From Favolaschia claudopus (Eukaryota > Basidiomycota > Agaricomycetes > Agaricales > Mycenaceae), in assembly GCA_037176885.1 (NCBI GenBank), contig JAWWNJ010000150.1, positions 434,001 to 498,000 of the forward strand: a DNA stretch of 64,000 bases, written 5' to 3'. The notes beneath the pieces were generated by a model. It saw nothing but the letters and a program-made list of their open reading frames with translations. It ran no database searches and was not told the origin of the DNA. The translations under genes and the position numbers were made by a program. Positions 55,770-64,000 of this stretch are shown here, in pieces. Position 1 is the first letter of the stretch. The number at the start of each line of letters is the position of its first letter.

Positions 55770-56509
55770 CAGCTGTTTGCAAAGTTAATGGCACTTCCGA
55801 TCATTTTGTAAATAAAGAACAATTTGAACCCCCGAACTTTCTTTGCTTATTTCTTACTCATTTCTGAACCAATCCACGTGGTAGTAGGCTCGTTCGAAAG
55901 CCTTTAAGCGGCGCTATCGTCCCATATACAAATGCCCGTCTAACGCAATAGCTTGATGATTCTCAATTTTCTGTGATCGGGCGGAGCTGGAAGGTTGGAA
56001 GCCGCACAATTCAGTCATGCCTGATCAGAATAACTTGAAATTGGTGAATTATGGAGCCATAGCATAGGCAATCTGGTCTGCAATCTCAAAATGTAAGGCA
56101 AGCACAAGGCAATGCGGCAAAAATGAAATTATCTGGTGGAGGATCAAAATCAATGCCGTACCATTGTGCTGATATATTTTCAAAAGGTGAGATTACAGAC
56201 TCATTCATATGCTCCTTCTGAGTGCAGGACTACTTGACAGCTTCTGAATTGGATCAAGACTGACTGAGAACGAAGTGAACCAACTTGCCATCGATGCCGA
56301 CTGTCTCTATTGTGATGTGATCACACTTCGGAAAAGAAGCCGGAGTGGTGCCGACGGCCGAAAAGCCCTGCCTAGCCGCTTCAAAACAAGCCTCCAACCG
56401 AGCAATTTGAACGAGATTTGCGGAAGATACAAGGATGGTAAGATGGGATGTTTAGAATACTTTCTTTTCATAAAAAATTGAGAAGTGCCATTAACTTTGC
56501 AAACAGCTG
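55770..56509. mobile_element. 740-bp MITE nested in the 54177-57501 element
   Basis: CAGCTGTTTGCAAAGTTAAT is mirrored at 56477-56509; TA at 55768-55769 and 56510-56511. No gene. Confidence 0.8.
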
Positions 56510-56704
56510 TAGTCTGTACAGATTGAGTTGTCTGATACTGGGAATATAAAACGAATGGGCGTAGGTTTCTCTCAATATCTATTGTCTGGAATCATGTCCG
56601 TGTGCCAGCGATGCTGTGGGCACGCGGATCTCTTATATTGCTAACAATTTAGTTCTCGGTAAATATTTTCTCTCATACACACAGCGCACCTGAACAATCT
56701 GAGG

Positions 56705-56764
56705 TTGGCGTGTCTCTAGGTGTTCTGCGTGTCTTTAGATGTTCTGCGTGTCTCTAGATGTTCT
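56705..56764. repeat. Tandem repeat, 19-bp unit, three copies
   Basis: GTGTCTCTAGGTGTTCTGC and two near-copies follow one another. Confidence 0.7.
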
Positions 56765-57811
56765 TCTTTGCATACATTGCAAGATAACATTGCCGTGGCT
56801 TTTCTGCACACGGTACAGCTGTATATGCCCCAAAATCCGTTGTATCTCAAGAGAGCAAAGTAGTTTCTCCCGCAAGATTTTGTATGGTTGAAAAAATTGA
56901 ATTCAGACATCTTCTGAGTGTTTGCTTGACCCAAATCAATTCTGTCGGCTTCTCATAGCAGCTGTGGATAGGGCTGTGTCCTCTTCGTCCCCCCATGCCC
57001 AGTCTCTAATGATTACAGTACAAGTTCAATGACGATTTATTTTCATATTTGTCACCCAAAGGGTATTTCATGTTATTTTTGACTCTCCAAGGGCCGGAAT
57101 GACCTCCTGATGCTTTCAGCTTGTTTCTTACGGGCAGAAATTCGCTTACTGACTGAGGAACGGTTCACTTTGAGGTCTTCGGAGGTAAAGCTCATACGGG
57201 CTCATAATAAATTCGTGGGATAGTTTCGCCAGTGGTATGCAAGTCATGAATGCGTTCTTGTCCTCGTATGAGTTTTCCATGCACCCAACGGTCGGAGATT
57301 CAAGTTACGAATTAAATAGAAGGGGGAAGGATGTATCCGGCAATTGCCGGCATTAGTTCTTACGCGCTGTCGGGCCTCGGACCCGACCAACCGATCACCA
57401 GAGTGTACAATTCTATACTGGTGGTTACCTCGGCTATGCTAAGCGGGGGTCACCAGCAAGGTAACCAGAGCGAGCTGGTTACCTATTAGGTATACTCTAT
57501 GTACTCGCGGGGTGTTGAATTAGATTGCCAGCCTCTTGCGCAATCTAACCCCTGGAATTTGTGTGTGCTCGGTTGGACAGTTTCTAGAGACATAGAGAAG
57601 ACACCTGTACAGTAACTAATTATTAGGGGACTTGCTCCCCTTATGTATGATAGCCATCTCTGGCGTAGGTACGAGACCCTAGGCCTCTCATTACGGCTCA
57701 TGAGTAACATGATGAGTTGTCAGTCTTGGGCTACATAGAGGCTGGCAATCAAATGGTGAGTAGTGAGAATTGAACGGCGTGGAGTTAGAGAGAAAACGCA
57801 GCCCATACCAC

Positions 57812-58107
57812 TATTAGCAGCTTAGGTAGAAAACGAATATGAGAAGTCGAGATTGTTGTTGTTCACTCGGGTTGGTGGGTGAATAAAATGGTGAAGAAAA
57901 TATTAACTACTTTACAAGTCTTTTATACTCTACTGGAACTACTGCGGAATATCGTACAAGTCAAGGTGAGTCAACTATTTACTGGGGACACAGTCACTGC
58001 GCGGCTGCGAGCCTGCGCCGTGGTTGACTCCGGACTGTGCTCCGGTGCCGAGTGGACTCGTTGCCACTTCGGCTTGCTACGGTTCAACTACGGTTGAATC
58101 TCCAACA
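57812..58107 (-). repeat. copia 3' LTR
   Basis: 296 bp. The purine run AGGGGGAG (58117-58108, polypurine tract) adjoins it on the internal side. Confidence 0.92.
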
Positions 58108-58143
58108 CTCCCCCTCAAGCCGAACTTAATCCCATCGCATTAA

Positions 58144-61100
58144 TCAGAGTTTGAACTTGAAGGATGCGAGAGCCTTGGTAAGTACATCAGCTACCATCTC
58201 GTTAGTCGGGCAATAAATCACTTCTAAAGTTCCGTCTTCAATCTTGGAACGAATAAAATGATATCGGATGTCAATATGCTTCGTACGTGCATGGAATTGA
58301 CCTAACTCTGCATGTGCGAGCGCAATTGCCGACTGATTATCATTATAGATGATCGTGGGGATGTTAATTGAATCCGAATAATTCCGCAATGAATGCTCGG
58401 AACCAAATTGCCTCCTTGGCTGTGAAGGTAAGTACAATGTACTCTGCCTCTGTGGTTGAAAGGGAAATAATCTCCTGCTGCTTGGAAGCCCAAGAAACTG
58501 CGGCACCGTTCATCAAGAGATCGTATCCGGAAACTGCCTTGCGGTTTTCCAACGACATGCCGTCGGCATCTGCGAAAATCTGCAGGCCGATTGTCTCCTC
58601 GCTTGCGCCATAGGTAAGCGCGATCGCTCGAGTGCCTTTCAGGTATTGAAGCACTCGTTTAGCCGCATTCCAATGAACCATTCCCGGATTGTCGACGAAT
58701 CTCGACAAAACACATACCACAAATGCCAAATCAGCCGTGTAGCCGTTGCTAGCCACACCAGTCCGCCTATCAACTCTCGGTAAGGAATCTCTTTCATTTC
58801 CTGTATTTCTTCGCGAGTCTTGGGGCATTGCTCGCGTGAGAGTTGCGCATTGGGATCAAGAGGTACGGAGACAGCTTTACAATCCTCCATGTTGAACTTC
58901 TCAACAGCGAGTCAATATAAGTCGTTTGCGACAGTTTCAAGGTACGCTTGACTCTATCTCGCTTTACCTCCATCCCTAGAAGCCAGCTAATTTCTCCTAG
59001 CTTCGTGATCTTGAAACCTCATCCTGAATCTTCTCAATTATTCAGGTGAGTTCCCGGTGATTGTACTGTCATCAATATGAATGCCAGGATCGCAAATTCA
59101 TTCCCTCTGTCGACGCGATACACTGCGTGATCCGAATGCAGCGGGTAGATGCCCAATTTCGCCAATTCACCGGTAAGTTTCTCATACCACTTTCGGCTTG
59201 ACTGTTTTAACCCATATATTGTTCTAGCGAGTCTAATGACTTCATTTGGGTTGCCGTTGGTATAATGAGGTGCTTGCTCCATGTATATTTCCTCCGTCGA
59301 GGAGAATTCTCCGTTCAGAAAGGCTGCCGAATAGTCAAACACTTTGATATCCCAGTTGTATCTCGCAGCGATGGATAAATTGTTCTCAATGAAGACAATT
59401 TTGCTGTAGGAGAGAAAGTCTCATAATAATCTACTCCCTGCACCTGGGTAAAGCCTTCGCAACCAAACGCGCCTTATACTTGTCGATTTGGCCGTTGGCT
59501 TGCCGTTTGATCCGGAGAGCCCATTTAGATCCGACCACATTTCGGCTGATGGGCCTGGGAACCAATCTGTCGCCGAATGTGCCCGTTCTTTTCATGGCTT
59601 CCATCTCGACATCCATGCCTGCTTGAATAGCGGCCAATCTTCTCGCTTCTTGGCTTCTTCGACTGTCGGCGAGTCCGACATATCAGCAAGACCAGCATAA
59701 GCGAACTCTGTGTTCGCGAGGTGACTCTGGGTCATCGTCTCTTCGTCTTGTGCTGCGGCGGCGCTGCGGGTAGGACGACGTATCCTTCCGCCTTCAAGAA
59801 TATTTCTCGCGTCGATTTTACTTGAGATATCCCTAGGAGCAATGAGAATAGGACTCGGACTACGGTGTGGAGTCGCTGGCGGAGTTGTGAGTGGAGATTG
59901 GGAAGCGGAACTACAACAGGGTGCTCAGGTGCGTGCTGAATGCTTTCCGTCGCGTTTTTATCGCTAATATCCGCTTTCTCCCCCTCATTCAGTACTTTAT
60001 ACAACTCTCCCCTTCGTTTCGCTTCCCCAAATCTCACGCTGCGCTCGACACGGAGCGCACGATTATCCGGGTAGTAGATCGGTGGCCGTCGATACTCTCA
60101 TTGTCGACACCCATCCATCTACCTTCACGAGCCCTCCCAGCAAGTTTCCACTCTGGTGGACCCAAACTTTGCAACCCCATTCGTGTATGTGTCGCAAGTC
60201 TGGCTTCTCCTTGTGGAATGCCTCGTACGGTGTCTTTCCATCGAGTGCTTTCGTCGAGGTACGGTTCTTTAGCCATACCGCGTGCTTCAATGCCTCACCC
60301 CACAAATTTGAGGGTAGGCCGGCCGCATGGAGCATCGCGCGAACCTTCTCTAGAAGTGTTCGGTTCAATCTCTCAGCAACACATCATTGTGTTCAGGAGT
60401 ATCGTGCACGGTCAATCGCGTCGTATACCGTGCCTAGCGAGATATTCGTCAAATTCGTGACTTTTGTACTCGCCTCCGTTGTCTGAATGAAGAATCTTAA
60501 TCTTTATTCCAAATTCTCGCTCCCAGCGCGCTACAAGAGCTTGAAGGCATCAAATGTGCCGTCCTTCGTATTCAAAAGCATTACTACTGAGTAACGCGAT
60601 GTCTCATCCGTAAATGAGACATAATACTTCTTATGTTGAGTCGTCTCAATACTCGCAGGTCCCCAGACATCGCTGTGGACTTCATCGCCAATATTTCCTC
60701 AGCTTTGCGTTCAGCTGACTTCGAGATTGACTTCCGAGTCATTCTCCCATGTAGGCACGAAGCGCAGTCCTCCTTCGAGGTATCTGCCGTCTCGTCCAAC
60801 TCAATTCCGTCGACTAACTGATCTTTTACCAGTTTCTTTGCGGCTTCAACCGGTAAGTGACCCAACAATTTATGTAACTCGTCTGGCGTCACTACTAACG
60901 GCCCTTCATCTGACAGGTAAGCTCGCTCCGTCGGTATCGGCGCTTTCACGCAATAAACACCACGGTTAAATGGATCGTGCCAATGCGTCGATCTTTCGAA
61001 TCAAATATTCGACACTCATCCCTCGGAAGTGCAGGGTGTACCCAGCCTTCGCAATGCGTCCCACAGAAAGCAAAGTTATTGCCATGCTAGGTGCGTACAA

Positions 61101-61194
61101 TACTTCTTTCACTAGAACTCTCGTGTACTGATCTTTCCCGTTTGGAATATTCACGTACATGTCGCCCATACCGAGCGCCTCAAATTTCTTGTTA
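58144..61194 (-). pseudogene. pol: copia Pol: integrase, RT, RNase H, multiply frameshifted
   Basis: From the 5' side: FEALGMGDMYVNIPNG, then the pre-integrase zinc region (LHKLLGHLPVEAAKKLV, CASCLHGRMTRKS), the integrase core in shifted frames (HSDNGGEYKS) and LLEKVRAMLHAAGLPSNLWG. RT_2 follows (VVGSKWALRIKRQANGQIDK, FDYSAAFLNGEF, IYGLKQSSRKWYEKL), with its catalytic IDD block near 59080 readable only after a one-base shift. RNase H comes last (ADADGMSLENRKAVSGY, STTEAEYI, DNQSAIALAHAE, TKHIDIRYHFIRSKIE). At least six frame changes or stops occur (for example near 60975, 60540, 60410, 59450, 59080 and 58840). No full Pol can be made. Confidence 0.88.
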
Positions 61195-61806
61195 AGATAG
61201 AGAGCGTGGGATCCCCGCACCTTACTTAAGCACGTTATGTAACGCTTATTAATCGTTCCCACGGCCAAATCCCCAGTCGCACAAAAAATTTCGTGCTCTT
61301 TCCGGCCTGCGGAAGGGCTGACCTACAGACTTAGAAGACATTCTCGCTGTTTCGGCTCTGAAATTTTGGTTTTTGGTTTGAAAAGCACCTTCCACACTGC
61401 AAGGAGGTTCTGTCAGTGTTCTGTCACTCATTGCGCCGCAAAGGTTTGACAGGTCCCACCCTTAAGCGAGCTGCCGAAGCATGCCGAGATGACTATCCTG
61501 TGGCTGTGTTGGCCAAATTTTCCTCCGAAATCTTTGAAGCGTGTCCCATTTGGTGAGAAAACCACATAGAAACACTCAGAAAAAAAGTGGTCTGAATTTT
61601 TTTGTGGGTCATATAGCAAGAGACCAGGGGACATTTTGGCAACTCTGCCCAATAGGAACCCTTCATTGAACCTCTATCTAAGACTTGTATTGGGCAAAAT
61701 TCCCAATCTGGACCTTAGCATCGTGCTATAAGCCCTCGACGTCGAGCGTGACAATGTCACAGTGTGATGCTGACATAAGGGTGCGGGGATCCCACGCTCT
61801 CTATCT
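61195..61806. mobile_element. 612-bp MITE inside the copia coding region
   Basis: AGATAGAGAGCGTGGGATCC starts a 27-bp terminal repeat mirrored at 61780-61806; TA at 61193-61194 and 61807-61808. No transposase. Removing it with one TA joins IIAADN to KKFEALGMGDM in one frame, the expected copia sequence. Confidence 0.9.
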
Positions 61807-63067
61807 TATCTGCTGCAATAATTCCACGAGGCGGTATAGCCTTGAAATTAAGCAGCCTATGCCGTGAGGGCGTTAAATGCCGGGTCGCTCCTGAATCATA
61901 TATATCAAGAGCCTCTTTATTCGGGTCACTTGTAGCTACTGCGGCTACTATTCTATCCGAGGTGAGCGAAACTGTGTCTATCACTTCATCCTCTTTCCTG
62001 ATTTCCTTCGGACTTTCTTCACTGTCTGAATCAGAGTCATTATCACTATCCGACACGTCCATCAAAGAAGGTAAATCATCGTACCCGGTATTCCCTTCCC
62101 AGTCATTTTCCTCCAGCATCTCATCGAGTCCATCAAACTCGATTTTGTCGCCGAACTCATCGACGTACCACGCAGCATCAAAATCTTTCTCTGCCTGCGC
62201 GCTGTTGGCTTTCTCAGCGGGTTTGCGGCGAGGTCCTTTACCCTCCTTTCCGCCACCCTTAGCCCAGCAGTCCTTTGCCATGTGTCCTATTTTCTCGCAA
62301 TTGTAACACTGCAACTTACTCTTCGGCTTCTTGCCGCCGTTCCCGTAGAACGCAGCCTCTGTTTCACTCTTGCCTTTCCGAGCTGACTTTCTTTCAGCTT
62401 CATCACTGATTCCTTGAATCACGGTGTCGGGATCAAGGGTCTTGCCGAGCAGAGTCGATGCGCCGGTAAGCGCACTCAGGTAAGTCTCCCAACTTAATGG
62501 AAGCGAACCTAACACTATGGCAACAAATTCTTTATCACCAGGGTCAGCGCCCATGGCAATTAAATCCTCGCGGATTTTCTGCAACTTCGTAAGGTGAGCC
62601 TTCACGTCGCTGCCTTCTGCGCATCGTTCATCTTGGAGTTGGCGGCGCAAATCTACTGTGACCATTTGAGATTTCTTCTCATAGTGATCCTTCACCTTAT
62701 CCCACATCGCTTTCGCGGTGCTCTCACCTTTCACCTTAAGGAAAAGTGAGTCCGGGATCACTGTAGCCAAGCCTTGTTTGATAACAGCTTGCTCGGATCT
62801 CCAGAAACGACGACGTTTAAGATAGTCGTCGTGCGCCTTCGTCTCATCCGCAGTTGGAGCTTGCGGGTCCACGATTTTTGGCGCGACGGGCACCTTCGAG
62901 ACAATTTTGTCCTCAAAATGGTCGCTAAGACCAGCCGCGTCGATCGCAAATAAGAAGCGATCACGGAAGAACACCCAGTTCGTTCCGTCGCCTTTGCACG
63001 AAGGCAACTTGGCGAAATACTCGCCGAGTTTGGCGGTAGAAGACAATGTGTTGGTCGATGTGGACAT
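61807..63067 (-). CDS. gag: copia Gag-protease (to the MITE)
   Basis: Starts MSTSTNTLSSTAKLGEYF. A UBN2-type Gag domain covers about residues 60-230 (VDLRRQLQDERCAEGSDVKA, AIVLGSLPLSWETYLSAL). A CCHC knuckle CYNCEKIGHMAKDC lies near residue 255, then an acidic linker and the protease motif YDSGATRHLT near residue 390. It is open without lesion for about 420 codons until the MITE, where a foreign tail is added (stop at 61757). Confidence 0.88.
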
Positions 63068-63119
63068 TGTTGATCAAGGTAAGAATAGTATTCGTTTTAA
63101 GCGTCGGGGGCCAATAACC

Positions 63120-63414
63120 TATTAGCAGCTTAGGTAGAAACGAATATGAGAAGTCGAGATTGTTGTTGTTCACTCGGGTTGGTGGGTGAATAAAATGGTG
63201 AAGAAAATATTAACTACTTTACAAGTCTTTTATACTCTACTGGAACTACTGTGGAATATCGTACAAGTCAAGGTGAGTCAACTATTTACTGGGGACACAG
63301 TCACTGCGCGGCTGCGAGCCTGCGCCGTGGTTGACTCCGGACTGTGCTCCGGTGCCGAGTGGACTCGTTGCCACTTCGGCTTGCTACGGTTCAACTACGG
63401 TTGAATCTCCAACA
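63120..63414 (-). repeat. copia 5' LTR
   Basis: 295 bp, nearly identical to the 3' LTR. Confidence 0.92.
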
Positions 63415-63437
63415 ACCACTAGGCCACGCGCGCATTA

Positions 63438-63795
63438 CAGCCGTTTCAGAAAAAGAATGCGGGTTTTGATCTTCTTTCGTTTCCGATTTTAATTGACGGT
63501 TGTTGACAACTCCGTCAACGGCACCGTGCGGCTCCACAACTGCCGTGAGCTTGTCGATGTAAACAACTGGGCTCAAGCACGCATTTGAGCCCTGCTGGAG
63601 GTCAGATTGGAGCTCTGATGTATTCACAAAGGTTCAGGGAGCCTCACCAACTCACTCTCTGGCACGAGAATGCGCTGAAAGAGACGAAGAGCTTATTCGG
63701 CAAGGGTGGAGCCGAGGACGCGGGACCGAACACAGGTAAGCAGATTTCGAAAACGAAAATCAATCAAAACCCGCATTCTTTTTCCGAAACGGCTG
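63438..63795. mobile_element. 358-bp MITE beside the copia element
   Basis: CAGCCGTTTCAGAAAAAGAA is mirrored at 63763-63795; TA at 63436-63437 and 63796-63797. A related right end occurs at 2570-2599. Confidence 0.82.
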
Positions 63796-63837
63796 TATTG
63801 GTAAGGCTCCAACCATTTAGTTTCCGGGCAAAACAAA

Positions 63838-63890
63838 CGAAAACGGTATCAAAACCGTTTAAAACGGTTTAAAACAGTTTATAAACTGAT
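63838..63890. repeat. AAACGGTTT word cluster at the window edge
   Basis: GAAAACGGTATCAAAACCGT followed by TTAAAACGGTTTAAAAC and a variant; it looks like a subterminal array of an element continuing past the window. Confidence 0.35.
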
Positions 63891-64000
63891 AAATTTCCCG
63901 TCCGTATGGGGGCACAAAATAAGCATGTATAAACTCACCGTAGACTCGCCTCGCAGTCTGTATATGTCGGAAAAAAGCTATCTTGCTTATCAGGCCGGCT

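Larger units (their letters stand above)
54177..57501. mobile_element. 3.3-kb element with about 115-bp inverted ends, class unknown
   Basis: CATAGAGTATAC starts a terminal repeat that continues to about 54290 (GGTAACCAG, CCTTGCTGGTGACCCCCGCT, GATCGG) and is mirrored at about 57387-57501. TA flanks are at 54175-54176 and 57502-57503. The inside has no recognised transposase. Minus-strand frames around 55394-54790 include a hydrophobic C-terminal stretch (SSAALAALSILLAALVWV), but no coherent gene could be built. It contains a 740-bp MITE. Confidence 0.65.
57812..63414 (-). mobile_element. Ty1/copia retrotransposon with a MITE insertion
   Basis: ACCAC is duplicated at 57807-57811 and 63415-63419. 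LTRs of 296 and 295 bp begin TGTTGGAGATTC and end CTAATA (minus strand) and differ by one substitution and one indel. The order Gag-protease, integrase, RT, RNase H defines copia. Without the 612-bp MITE the length is about 5.0 kb, normal for the superfamily. Despite young LTRs the pol region is frame-broken. Confidence 0.93.

Noticed and set aside
1..64000. CRISPR array, bacterial operon or phage-like defence system
   Set aside because: No regularly spaced repeats, operon layout or Shine-Dalgarno structure; introns and retrotransposons show eukaryotic fungal DNA.

Overview
This window looks like transposon-dense intergenic chromatin of a filamentous basidiomycete, probably an Agaricomycete. 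The inference rests on GT-AG introns of 45-63 nt, agaricomycete-style F-box, MYND and RecQ-like gene remnants, a chromodomain Ty3/gypsy element of the Tf1/sushi type, Ty1/copia with a UBN2-type Gag, and fungal hAT and pogo transposases. I found no rRNA, tRNA or CRISPR array and no clearly intact housekeeping gene. Most of the window is mobile DNA, much of it nested, so the main information is who inserted into whom.

Layout. 1-631: 3' part of a three-exon DDE transposase. 858-2373 (-): four-exon hypothetical gene with one in-frame stop. 3520-5435: RecQ-like helicase pseudogene. 5390-5791 (-): F-box fragment. 6161-9225: a 440-bp MITE followed by hAT-1, whose transposase gene is split by a 679-bp near-perfect palindrome. 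9390-12483: pogo-1, with about 380-bp inverted ends, a coiled-coil accessory gene and a broken transposase. 14414-15590 (-): multi-exon hypothetical gene with a MITE in an intron. 16386-17634 (-): LINE ORF1 fragment. 18854-23410: copy A of an unnamed repeat (called the R family here), loaded with hAT-4 and several MITEs. 24371-25034: two MITEs. 25237-25850: MYND pseudogene. 28001-29189: inverted-terminus element. 30045-38147: second 440-bp MITE, then a three-level nest in which a full gypsy element sits inside pogo-2, which sits inside a CACTA-like element. An uninterrupted relative of the outermost element lies at 39251-39976. 40636-43189: hAT-2 carrying a spliced non-transposase gene. 43244-51300: R-family copies B and C with hAT-3 and stacked MITEs. 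54177-57501: a 3.3-kb long-TIR element of unknown class. 57807-63419: copia element with a MITE inside it.

How the parts relate. The gypsy element has two identical 333-bp LTRs, a 5-bp target duplication, Gag, a likely -1 frameshift heptamer, and protease-RT-RNaseH-integrase-chromodomain in one frame broken by a single TGA. Its primer site matches the predicted 5' end of its own transcript, which implies self-priming. Several insertions can be checked inside the window, because removing the inserted DNA plus one target duplication restores a reading frame (hAT-1 transposase, copia protein) or matches an unoccupied relative (CACTA-like, R family, the 17.7-kb segment). The hAT-like elements share the terminus TAGTG(C/T)TGCCG or TAGTGTTT, but each has its own short word repeated near its ends. 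I inferred all calls by reading the sequence; no database search was possible.
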